NCBI GenBank assembly: GCA_022745215.1
Contig: JAIIWC010000048.1
Coordinates: 1-14,920, forward strand
Length of the DNA: 14,920 nt
Direction of reading: 5' to 3'
DNA from: Collinsella sp.
Lineage (GTDB): Bacteria > Actinomycetota > Coriobacteriia > Coriobacteriales > Coriobacteriaceae
In this document: piece after piece, positions 1 to 5,907 of the stretch
How the letters are laid out: every line of letters begins with the position of its first letter
How positions within the stretch are numbered: the first letter of the stretch is position 1
The notes under the pieces: model-generated
The model's input: the letters and a program-made list of their open reading frames with translations, nothing else
Told to the model about the DNA's origin: nothing
Databases searched by the model: none
Made by a program: the position numbers and the translations under genes

Positions 1-1
1 A

Positions 2-27
2 GAAAAGGACCCCTTTGCAGAGGTCCT
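2..27 (-). terminator. Intrinsic terminator of tRNA-Phe
   Basis: Read on the minus strand, an 8-bp stem (AGGACCUC pairing with GGGGUCCU, one G-U pair) closes a 6-nt loop and is followed by UUUUCU. It begins 14 nt past the tRNA 3' end, the expected place for a Rho-independent terminator of a monocistronic tRNA. The stem and T-run are read directly; function is inferred from this geometry. Confidence 0.8.
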
Positions 28-40
28 AGTCAATTCAAGG

Positions 41-113
<73 letters not shown>

Positions 114-145
114 ATTTGAGGTGTGCCTTGTTTCAAGGCTTGATT

Positions 146-173
146 AGTATAACCAAGGACGCGTTCCGGTCAA
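146..173 (-). promoter_or_regulatory. Promoter of tRNA-Phe
   Basis: On the minus strand TTGACC (168-173, five of six consensus bases) is followed after 16 nt by TATACT (146-151, five of six). Transcription would start near 139-140, leaving a leader of about 26 nt before the mature tRNA 5' end at 113. The boxes are read directly; the assignment is inference from the spacing and position. Confidence 0.75.
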
Positions 174-212
174 CCGAGAATTTCAAAAAAGTTTTTGAGC
201 ACAGCCTCGGTT
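172..212 (-). repeat. Inverted repeat between antitoxin gene and tRNA promoter
   Basis: AACCGAG (172-178 on the plus strand) is matched by its exact reverse complement CTCGGTT (206-212). The A/T-rich interval between them holds a second pair, TCAAAAA and TTTTTGA, around AG. The outer arm touches the tRNA -35 box. It lies 25 to 65 nt past the antitoxin stop codon, so it may act as a weak terminator of the toxin-antitoxin transcript, but the T-run sits in the loop rather than after the stem. Role uncertain. Confidence 0.4.
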
Positions 213-236
213 CTTTAAATCGGCACGTCAGAGGCA

Positions 237-524
237 TCAGCCGGCAGCAAGAAGTTTTTCGCTCAGAGCCGCACGGGCAAACTCACTTGGCGTCATCCCC
301 TCGGCAGCCGCCCGTCGACGAATGGCCTCCTTCATTCCCAGAGGAATCTTGACCGACAGCGTTGCCGTCCCCTCACCTGAGAGTGGGGGCCGTCCATGCA
401 CGATCCCACCAACGGTGTGTTCGCCATCCGGAAACTCTCCGCGCTCGTACGACTCGCACCACGCGTCAATCATTTCATCCGTTACAACCTGACCATTAGC
501 GGCCGTATACGTCTTGCCCATCAT
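237..524 (-). CDS. Ribbon-helix-helix antitoxin of a toxin-antitoxin pair
   Basis: This 95-residue protein has a C-terminal ribbon-helix-helix (CopG/MetJ-like) segment at about residues 54-93. A short beta strand (TATLSVKIP) leads into helices EAIRRRAAAEG and TPSEFARAALSEKL, the fold that binds DNA as a dimer. The N-terminal half (DEMIDAWCESYERGEFPDG) probably wraps around and neutralises the toxin. It overlaps the upstream toxin gene by ATGA, so translation is coupled. The toxin-first order and C-terminal RHH resemble brnT-brnA. The start is ambiguous: the SD AAAGGGG sits 3 nt before the ATG at 524 and 6 nt before a second ATG at 521, so 521 may be the true start. It likely autorepresses through the palindrome at 813-827 (inference). 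Exact family not determined. Confidence 0.75.
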   Translation of the reverse strand: MMGKTYTAANGQVVTDEMIDAWCESYERGEFPDGEHTVGGIVHGRPPLSGEGTATLSVKIPLGMKEAIRRRAAAEGMTPSEFARAALSEKLLAAG

Positions 525-787
525 CGACCCCTTTGCCGAGCCCGTTCAATCTCCTGCCAAAATTTCTTCTGGACTGGAGACAAGGCATGAATGATAAGCC
601 ACCCACGGACAAGCTCGACCGCGACAAGCTCCACGCTTCGTCCGTCTGGGAGCCATCCAATCGCAAGCCATCTCGGCGGCTCGTCCTTCGACTCGCGACG
701 AATGCACTCAGTAACCGCAAGCCAAGCGCTAAGCACCTGCTTTTCCGTCAGGTGCTTTTTAGCGTTGGGATGGATCTCAACATCCAT
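521..787 (-). CDS. Small BrnT/RelE-like toxin of a toxin-antitoxin pair
   Basis: This 88-residue protein starts at ATG 787, eight nucleotides after a strong SD (GGAGGAG); longer in-frame extensions would run into the promoter. The pattern resembles the BrnT fold: an N-terminal HPNAKKH, helices around VLSAWLAVTECI, then strands in PRWLAIGWLPDGRSVELVAV and RGWLIIHALSP, and a basic C-terminal helix ending RARQRGR. BrnT and RelE-type proteins are ribosome-dependent or free RNases, so RNA cleavage is the likely activity. That is family inference, and I cannot name catalytic residues with confidence. The neighbour that follows is an RHH antitoxin overlapping by 4 nt, which strongly supports a toxin-antitoxin module. 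Other possibilities are a DUF4258-like or unclassified RelE-superfamily member. Confidence 0.65.
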   Translation of the reverse strand: MDVEIHPNAKKHLTEKQVLSAWLAVTECIRRESKDEPPRWLAIGWLPDGRSVELVAVELVRGWLIIHALSPVQKKFWQEIERARQRGR

Positions 788-812
788 GCATCTTCTCCTC
801 CATCTTACCCAA

Positions 813-842
813 TTTCGTATGACGAAAGTCCGCTGTCGCCAA
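813..842 (-). promoter_or_regulatory. Promoter with palindromic operator of the toxin-antitoxin operon
   Basis: On the minus strand a TTGGCG box (837-842) is followed after 17 nt by TACGAA (814-819), a weak but plausible sigma-70-type pair. A perfect inverted repeat TTTCGT-CAT-ACGAAA (813-827) covers the -10 hexamer, ending 25 nt before the toxin start codon. Ribbon-helix-helix antitoxins usually bind such short symmetric sites to repress their own operon. The palindrome is seen directly; promoter and operator roles are inferred. Confidence 0.5.
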
Positions 843-845
843 TTC

Positions 846-1205
846 TTAAGCCGGCACGCGTTGGAGAGCAGGGGTCGAAACAATGATTGAAGGGCGCTCT
901 AGTGCGGCCCAGGCGCCGGGGCAGGAGCACATACGCCAGGGACGTACGTTTTCGTAGCGCGCGAGGATATTGCCGTCGCGATCGATGAAGGCGATGTCGA
1001 TGGAATAGGCCATAAAACACGTATGGACCGAAGAGCAGCGTGGAAATGCCATGACGAGCGGCAGACCGTTGGCGGCAACCGGACACCGTCCCAGCATGCC
1101 GCGCAGGCGCACGGCAAACGACTCCGCCACCGCAAACTCGGCCGGCGTCCAGCCCAGCCTATTGAGTGCCCGCGCGTAGGCGATGTAGGACGAGACCGCG
1201 GTCAC
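846..1205 (-). CDS. DUF192 family protein, last gene of the tad operon
   Basis: This 119-residue protein carries a DUF192 (COG1430) core at roughly residues 28-105: RLRGMLGR, GLPLVMAFPRCSSVHTCF, then the hallmark SIDIAFIDRDGNIL. The molecular function of the family is unknown; many members are exported. Here no signal peptide is visible. Cysteines are frequent (GRCP, RCSSVHTC, MCSC). The chosen start is GTG 1205, which overlaps the stop of the TadE-like gene as GTGA and follows GGGGGTGG by 4 nt. An in-frame ATG at 1226 is an alternative without a good SD. It ends 58 bp before the toxin gene with no terminator between them. A role in pilus assembly or surface maturation is guessed from position only. 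Confidence 0.75.
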   Translation of the reverse strand: MTAVSSYIAYARALNRLGWTPAEFAVAESFAVRLRGMLGRCPVAANGLPLVMAFPRCSSVHTCFMAYSIDIAFIDRDGNILARYENVRPWRMCSCPGAWAALERPSIIVSTPALQRVPA

Positions 1206-1678
1206 ATGACCACCCCCGGACGCCATGGATCGACCGTCACCGCGCGCTCGTGTGACAACTTTGCCGGTGCCCCCAGCGAAACGCCGGCGATGCTGAGCGA
1301 GCTCGGCCACGGCTCATAGCGCATGGTGCAGGTATAGGTCCTAAACGTACCGGATAGGGAGAGCAGACCACCATCCGATGCCTCCGCGCCTTGCTCGCTC
1401 GACACTTCGATCTGCAAGTCATAGCCTTCCATGGCATTCAGAATTTGAGTCTGGACCGTCGCCGAGGCATCGACAGAGCTTTCGTCGCCCTCCCCCTCCG
1501 ACGCCACGGCGTGCGCCAACACGATGTCGGGCACCACGCGGTCGAAGCGCGCGACAGCACTGGCAAAGATCATGACGTTGTACACGATGAGTGCCAGCAC
1601 CAGCAAAACGGGCGTAACCACTGCCATCTCCACCGTCGCTTGGGCGTGCTCCTCGCGCAGACGCATGCGGATACTCAT
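1202..1678 (-). CDS. TadE-like pilin-related protein (second copy)
   Basis: This 158-residue protein has a short basic N-terminus, the motif EEHAQATVEM and one hydrophobic helix (about residues 18-42, AVVTPVLLVLALIVYNVMIF), followed by an extracytoplasmic domain. That is the layout of TadE-type pseudopilins, which are processed by the prepilin peptidase and needed in small amounts for Flp fibre assembly. Glutamate 17 corresponds to the conserved Glu+5, which would put cleavage after Ala12. The start ATG at 1678 shares one base with the upstream stop (TAATG), indicating coupled translation; Met5 is an alternative. The C-terminal half (about residues 110-158) is not recognised beyond the family. 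The 3' end overlaps the DUF192 gene by 4 nt. Confidence 0.75.
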   Translation of the reverse strand: MSIRMRLREEHAQATVEMAVVTPVLLVLALIVYNVMIFASAVARFDRVVPDIVLAHAVASEGEGDESSVDASATVQTQILNAMEGYDLQIEVSSEQGAEASDGGLLSLSGTFRTYTCTMRYEPWPSSLSIAGVSLGAPAKLSHERAVTVDPWRPGVVM

Positions 1679-3831
1679 TACGACCCACCGCCCAGAGCGC
1701 CAACCAGCGTGGCGACATCGACGGTGAGCGGGATGGAGCCGCCGCCGGGCAGAGGAATCTCCGCAAGCGTGAACACCGTACCGCTGATGGTGCGTTCGAC
1801 TTGATATTCCAACGCCTCGCAAAGCGCCTTGGGATCGGTCACGCCCAACGGAATACTTCGCAGCTTGTCTTGCGCTTGAGAGAGACCGGCAATGTCAGAC
1901 CCCGGACTCTTAATGACGTTGGCGGAATCGGTCAGCACCGGCTTTCGCAGGCGCAAGTCGCACGGTTCCAAACCCAGCGCCGCCACGGACGCCGAAACGG
2001 TATCGCCGAGCCACGATGCAATGGAGCCCAACGCACCGTTGCCCCCTCCTAGGCCCTTAATCATCTCGTCCACAAGTTCGTCGGCCGAACCTTGGATGTC
2101 TCCGTATCCCACAAGCAGCCGTCCCCAGACATCCATGACGCCATCGAGTACGCCGGCAACGCCACCCGAGCGTTCCTTCAATGTCGAAAAAAATCGCGAA
2201 AGCACGTTGTTTTGCGCCGTCGCCTCATCGGGCGCCAGCACCGCGGCAGAGATGGCACCGCGATCGCCAAGCCTGACTGCCGTGTTAAACGAAGAGTTGA
2301 GCTCATCGGGGCTCGAGATGGCACCCGAAACCGCAAAGGCAACCACGCCGTTGCGACCGGGCGGAGCAATACGCGGACGCTCACCCGAAAGCGCTTTAAT
2401 GGCCTGGTCAAACGCATTGCCTGCACGGTCGGCCTCGTCCTCGGTCTGACGCATGAGCTCAAGCTCTTTGTTCCGACATTTGACGTATTCCTCCAAGGCC
2501 TTTTTGAACTCGTCGAAGTGATATTCGAAGCCGTTTTCGATAGAGGTTGAAGGCGCCGCAACAGCACCAAGCGACAAAACGCCAAAATGGCATTTGCTGC
2601 ATTTATCCTGTCCATCGTAATCGGCAACCGAAGCAAATCCGCTCGGCGTCCCTTTCTTATAGTTAGGGCAGGTCGTCCCGTAATGCAGATACGCCTTGTC
2701 ATCGTTCACGCTCGTCGGCCACACCGCATCGGTATAGAGTTCCGTCGCCCGAACCTCATCAGAGTTGCGCGGCAGCAGCGGAATATAGGAGGAAACCCTG
2801 TCTCCGTTCTCGGTTATATGTGCCCGATCGACCTCCGCGCTCGCATAGGTATAAAACGCCTTACGCGCCGCAGACTCTGCCTTCATCTCGACACTCGAGC
2901 CGTGGGGCTTCTCATTTGTCAGACGCCAATGGTAGTAGTCCTTCGCGCGATCAAGGGCAACTTGGGGCTCCCACGTAACGCTCGATGAGTAATGCGGATT
3001 TTGAACACCGGAGAGATCCGTTAGGCTTTTCGCACGCTCCCACATGCAAGAACAGCTGCCGACCGAGCTCTTGTCAGACCCACCACAATCCGCCAGCCAA
3101 GCACGCTCTTTAGCCTTCGCCGTGTCCTCAGAAGCCTTCCGCAGCTCCTCGGCCGCACACTCTAAATCATCTGATGTGTCTTTAATGGTATCGGTCGAGA
3201 TCTCTGATCCTTTGAGCGCAGCGAAGTCAGACTCGGATGTCCTGGGCACGGCAAGCGCCGTACCGGTATAGGTCACACTATCGGTATCCTGCGCCGACAC
3301 CGCCTGCGTGGCACGCGCGGCGATCAGATACGGCAGAGCCGTCTCGATTTTCTGTAAGCCTTCCGATGCGCTTTTGGCAAACTTGTTGCGCGTTTTAATG
3401 ATCTCAATCCCAGTGTCGACCATATTGCCGGCAACCGGCTCGGCACCCGGGATGAGGATGGCGACCAGGCCCGTCCCGATCGTGGCAAACCCCGCCAGCC
3501 CCAGACTCAAGATGCTCGCATCAACCACCGTGGCAGCCGTGTGATAGGACGACACTACGTTGGCACCCGCCAGCGCGCCGCTATCAGCCGCCACCTGGGT
3601 ATCCCCGGCACGCGACATGCTCCATATCGCCGCGGTCGACGAAAACAACAATGTGAGCACCACTAGGATGACCACGGCAGAAGAAAGCGTGGTATAGGCG
3701 CCGTCTTCGATAAACAGATCGACACCGGCTCGACCCATAAAGCCGCCTCGCTTGCGATGGCAGCTCGGACGGTGCGTCAAAACGCGTCTAGACCAGAAAC
3801 ACTTAATCCCATGCAGCAATCCACGAATCAT
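1678..3831 (-). CDS. Large TadG-like membrane protein of the Tad locus
   Basis: This 717-residue protein has a basic cytoplasmic N-terminus, a transmembrane helix at about 51-72 and the motif QVAADSGALAGAN (79-91), which resembles the QxAADAAALAGA signature of TadG-like Flp assembly proteins. A second hydrophobic segment lies at about 106-128. A large, probably extracytoplasmic domain follows, with charged helices near 216-246 and 436-480 and a cysteine-rich part: C225, C249, C260, C262, C388, and CSKCH at 411-415, then C452, C624 and C671. The start ATG at 3831 was chosen for its strong SD (GGAGGGAG, 4 nt spacing); an ATG at 3738 is an alternative. It overlaps the upstream TadE-like gene by 29 nt and the next one by 1 nt. 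It is much longer than the ~150-450 residues I associate with TadG-like proteins. Its function is probably as an anchor or minor component of the pilus (inference). Confidence 0.7.
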   Translation of the reverse strand: MIRGLLHGIKCFWSRRVLTHRPSCHRKRGGFMGRAGVDLFIEDGAYTTLSSAVVILVVLTLLFSSTAAIWSMSRAGDTQVAADSGALAGANVVSSYHTAATVVDASILSLGLAGFATIGTGLVAILIPGAEPVAGNMVDTGIEIIKTRNKFAKSASEGLQKIETALPYLIAARATQAVSAQDTDSVTYTGTALAVPRTSESDFAALKGSEISTDTIKDTSDDLECAAEELRKASEDTAKAKERAWLADCGGSDKSSVGSCSCMWERAKSLTDLSGVQNPHYSSSVTWEPQVALDRAKDYYHWRLTNEKPHGSSVEMKAESAARKAFYTYASAEVDRAHITENGDRVSSYIPLLPRNSDEVRATELYTDAVWPTSVNDDKAYLHYGTTCPNYKKGTPSGFASVADYDGQDKCSKCHFGVLSLGAVAAPSTSIENGFEYHFDEFKKALEEYVKCRNKELELMRQTEDEADRAGNAFDQAIKALSGERPRIAPPGRNGVVAFAVSGAISSPDELNSSFNTAVRLGDRGAISAAVLAPDEATAQNNVLSRFFSTLKERSGGVAGVLDGVMDVWGRLLVGYGDIQGSADELVDEMIKGLGGGNGALGSIASWLGDTVSASVAALGLEPCDLRLRKPVLTDSANVIKSPGSDIAGLSQAQDKLRSIPLGVTDPKALCEALEYQVERTISGTVFTLAEIPLPGGGSIPLTVDVATLVGALGGGS

Positions 3832-4336
3832 AATCTCCCTCCAGCCATTCGGGACGCGATTGATACGAGACATCGACCTTGAGCTCAACGTAGCCGCCCT
3901 CGGCGGTACCACCCATAGCCTGCGCAAACGCACCGATCACAGGCAACGGCTTGACCTCGCCGGAAACGGACACGGACGAGACGCCACCCGCACCGGCCCG
4001 GCCAAGCTCGATATCCCACGACAACGGCCCGCCGGCATGAAAGATCGAAACGTTGGGCACTGCGGCAAGCCGGCGGCGGGTGAACTCCTTAAGATCATCG
4101 TCCTCCGCCGTCGTCGTGGTCATGAGCCGCGCGGTCTCGGCGGCGGCAGACTCCATGACCGCGCGCGTATAGAGCAGGCACACCGGTTGCAGTGCGAGAA
4201 GGATGAGCGTCAGAAACGTCGGCAGCAAAAAAGCGGACTCGACCGTAGACTGCGCCCGGTCCTCACGCGCGATATCAATACAACGCGATGTCCTTAGCGC
4301 CCGCAGCGGCGTCGATAACCGGCATCGAGGCAACGC
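3803..4336 (-). CDS. TadE-like pilin-related protein (first copy)
   Basis: The protein has a pilin-type segment DRAQSTVESAFLLP followed by a hydrophobic helix (TLILLALQPVCLLYT) and an extracytoplasmic domain with strands around LSWDIELGRAG and GYVELKVDVSY. This is the TadE layout. The start is doubtful. The nearest in-frame ATG is at 4336 (177 residues), deep inside the preceding gene and with only GGGCGG as SD, which gives an unusually long 29-residue leader. An ATT at 4279, overlapping the upstream TGA by one base and 11 nt after AAGGA, would give 158 residues and the short basic leader seen in the other copy. I report the ATG as the conventional choice. The 3' end overlaps the TadG-like gene by 29 nt. 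Confidence 0.7.
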   Translation of the reverse strand, partial: ALPRCRLSTPLRALRTSRCIDIAREDRAQSTVESAFLLPTFLTLILLALQPVCLLYTRAVMESAAAETARLMTTTTAEDDDLKEFTRRRLAAVPNVSIFHAGGPLSWDIELGRAGAGGVSSVSVSGEVKPLPVIGAFAQAMGGTAEGGYVELKVDVSYQSRPEWLEGDYDSWIAAWD

Positions 4337-4493
4337 CATGGGATGCCGCCCGCTCAACCAGCGCCGCCAAGCGCCCATCGGTGCCAGCACGCCAAAGCCC
4401 CGCGATCGCCAGCACGATCGATAACAGCGCCACCGTGACGATGGCGTATTCGACCGTTGCCTGGGCAGACTCCTCGCGCAGGACGTCATGCAT
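4275..4493 (-). CDS. Small Flp/TadE-like pilin-like protein
   Basis: This 72-residue protein has leader MHDVLREESA, the processing motif AQATVEY and a hydrophobic helix (AIVTVALLSIVLAIAGLW, about 17-34). A tail with LAALVERAAS and AGAKDIALY follows. Glu15 and Tyr16 match the conserved Glu-Tyr pair of Flp pilins, so it is probably cleaved by the prepilin peptidase after Ala10, leaving about 62 residues. The size lies between Flp and TadE proteins, so it may be a minor pilin. The start ATG at 4493 follows a very strong SD (AAGGAGGGG, 7 nt spacing) inside the end of the upstream gene, with one base between that stop and this start. Confidence 0.75.
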   Translation of the reverse strand: MHDVLREESAQATVEYAIVTVALLSIVLAIAGLWRAGTDGRLAALVERAASHGVASMPVIDAAAGAKDIALY

Positions 4494-4494
4494 T

Positions 4495-5058
4495 TCACGA
4501 CCCCTCCTTTGAGTTCGATGCCTGCGGGCTCAGGCGGATCACGCGCAGGCGGCACGAGGCATCGCCGGCATCCGCAGCAACCGTCACCATATCGACCCAG
4601 CCACGTCCATCGCGCACGATGGCGCCCCATACGTTGCCCTTAATATCGAGATAGCCGCTCAGGGCGAGCTGGGCCGTGGGTACCTCGCGATAGGCACGCA
4701 ACATATCCGCCGCTGCCTCGGTCATCGGTCGGTCCTCGGACCATGCAAGCCGGACCGCAATCGCGTTGCCCTCAGGCGAATCCGTCGCAGTGGCAGACCG
4801 CTTGTCGAGCGTCCGCAGAAAGGTTTGCGCCGTGACAGCGACATCCGAATCGTCCGCATCTCGCGTCTCATCTTTTTGAGACGCCACCGCCGAATCTGAG
4901 CCCGAATCGGAGGCGGCCCCAGGACGCTGCTGCCGCGCGGCGTTAAGCCCCCAAAGCACCGCCGCTATCGCCACGACCAGGCAAGCAAACACCAGCAGTA
5001 CCCCGATGGGGCGCTCGCCCTCTACAGGCTGTTGATGCCCTCGCTGATAGCGTTCCAT
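4495..5058 (-). CDS. Membrane-anchored protein of unknown function in the tad operon
   Basis: This 187-residue protein is not recognised as a named family. Residues 1-16 are polar and basic, and 17-38 form one transmembrane helix (IGVLLVFACLVVAIAAVLWG). Residues 42-74 are a Ser/Asp/Ala-rich linker, and 75-178 look like a compact mixed alpha/beta domain with LALSGYLDIKGNVWGAIVRD and CRLRVIRLS near the end. It lacks the pilin Glu motif, so it is not a peptidase substrate of that kind. A periplasm-like or cell-wall-facing domain on a tether is likely. The start ATG at 5058 lies inside the flp coding region (37-nt overlap) with only a weak AAGG upstream, so expression probably depends on flp translation. 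Its place between the major and minor pilin genes suggests a pilus assembly accessory factor (inference). Confidence 0.7.
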   Translation of the reverse strand: MERYQRGHQQPVEGERPIGVLLVFACLVVAIAAVLWGLNAARQQRPGAASDSGSDSAVASQKDETRDADDSDVAVTAQTFLRTLDKRSATATDSPEGNAIAVRLAWSEDRPMTEAAADMLRAYREVPTAQLALSGYLDIKGNVWGAIVRDGRGWVDMVTVAADAGDASCRLRVIRLSPQASNSKEGS

Positions 5059-5255
5059 AGATCTTGGACCTTGCCCTTAAATGCGACGATGGCGATAATC
5101 GCGATCACCACGAGCACGCCGACCAAGATGGCATACTCGGTGGTACCCTGTGCGCTCTCCTCCTGCAATAGCTCCTTGGCGCACTGACGAACATGTGCCG
5201 CCCGGCAAAACGCCCAGCCCTGGACCTTGCCAGCAGCGTCAGTCATCGTGTTCAT
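5022..5255 (-). CDS. flp: Flp-type major pilin precursor
   Basis: This 77-residue precursor has a long basic leader ending KELLQEESA, the Flp motif QGTTEYAILVG and a hydrophobic helix (about residues 42-60, AILVGVLVVIAIIAIVAF). A short amphipathic tail, GKVQDLWNAISEGINSL, follows. Flp pilins are the structural subunits of Tad pili. With Glu40 as +5, cleavage would fall between Ala35 and Gln36, giving a mature pilin of about 42 residues; cleavage after Gly37 is the alternative. The ATG at 5255 has a strong SD (GGGAGG, 5 nt spacing). A 10-bp gap separates it from tadC, the largest junction gap in the operon, and a GC-rich hairpin at 5275-5296 lies just upstream. Its placement after the machinery genes, not first, is less common. 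Confidence 0.88.
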   Translation of the reverse strand: MNTMTDAAGKVQGWAFCRAAHVRQCAKELLQEESAQGTTEYAILVGVLVVIAIIAIVAFKGKVQDLWNAISEGINSL

Positions 5256-5265
5256 GTATTCCTCC

Positions 5266-5907
5266 CTACATCATCCCGCCTGCTCCCAGCAGCGGGCCCA
5301 ATATGGACAGAAGCAACGCCGGCAAGATGAGCGTGCCGGTGGGAATCAGCAGTTTGACGGGCGCACGCTCGATTTCGCGCTCGACTGCAGCGCGATGAGC
5401 TGCACGGATCTCGCGACTTTGAGCGGCCAGCGTCTCGGCAAGTGGGGCACCCAGGGCGAGCGCCTGCCCCACCGTGATGGCAAAGGTCTCGAGCGCTCGC
5501 ACGTCCAAGTCGCGCGCGGCGGCCAACAGCTCGTCCTCACGCGTGCCCACGCCCACCTGCCACGCCATACAGGCTCGCTCAAGGCGAAGAGCCAGCACTG
5601 ACCGGCGGTTGGCGCAGAAAATCTCAAGCGCCGCATCAAACGAAAGACCGGCCGAAAGACCCAAGCGCACAACATCGATCATCTCGGACACTTCGCCGAG
5701 CGACACTCGCGCAGGGCCGCCCGCTCCAACCGCGCCCTTCACTCGCGCGGTCAGAGCATCGACCACCGAGCGACCCGCGGCAGCGACCAGCACCGCCTCG
5801 CGCTTGCAGGCCCCTACGATCTTGCGTGCATCCGCCCGATCCAAACCCGTCGCGACAAATACACTCAGGGCGCACAGGCAAGCCGCAACTGCAACCGGGG
5901 CGCTCAT
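5266..5907 (-). CDS. tadC: TadC-like inner platform protein
   Basis: This 213-residue protein has a GspF/T2SF domain of the TadC type. An N-terminal membrane helix lies at about 3-20. The cytoplasmic helical T2SF core spans about 70-170 (EVSEMIDVVRLGLSAGLSFD, then VRALETFAITVGQALALGAP), and a C-terminal hydrophobic hairpin spans about 185-207 (LLIPTGTLILPALLLSIL). With TadB it would form the membrane platform on which the CpaF motor acts. It is short for the family (usually nearer 280-300), mainly at the N-terminal side, where one of the usual membrane helices seems absent. The start ATG at 5907 overlaps the tadB stop as ATGA; no earlier start is credible. Confidence 0.85.
   Translation of the reverse strand: MSAPVAVAACLCALSVFVATGLDRADARKIVGACKREAVLVAAAGRSVVDALTARVKGAVGAGGPARVSLGEVSEMIDVVRLGLSAGLSFDAALEIFCANRRSVLALRLERACMAWQVGVGTREDELLAAARDLDVRALETFAITVGQALALGAPLAETLAAQSREIRAAHRAAVEREIERAPVKLLIPTGTLILPALLLSILGPLLGAGGMM
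5275..5296 (-). repeat. GC-rich hairpin just upstream of flp
   Basis: At the very end of tadC, CCCG(C)CTGCT pairs with AGCAGCGGG around a CCC loop: nine base pairs with one bulged base. On the minus-strand transcript it ends about 20 nt before the flp start codon and just upstream of the flp SD. Such stems can protect the 5' end of a processed mRNA. Here that is only inference. Confidence 0.4.

Noticed and set aside
2585..2615. CSKCH in the TadG-like protein as a c-type haem site
   Set aside because: A single CxxCH in a protein with several other cysteines and no cytochrome maturation or electron-transfer neighbours; a disulfide or metal site is at least as likely, so no haem claim is made.
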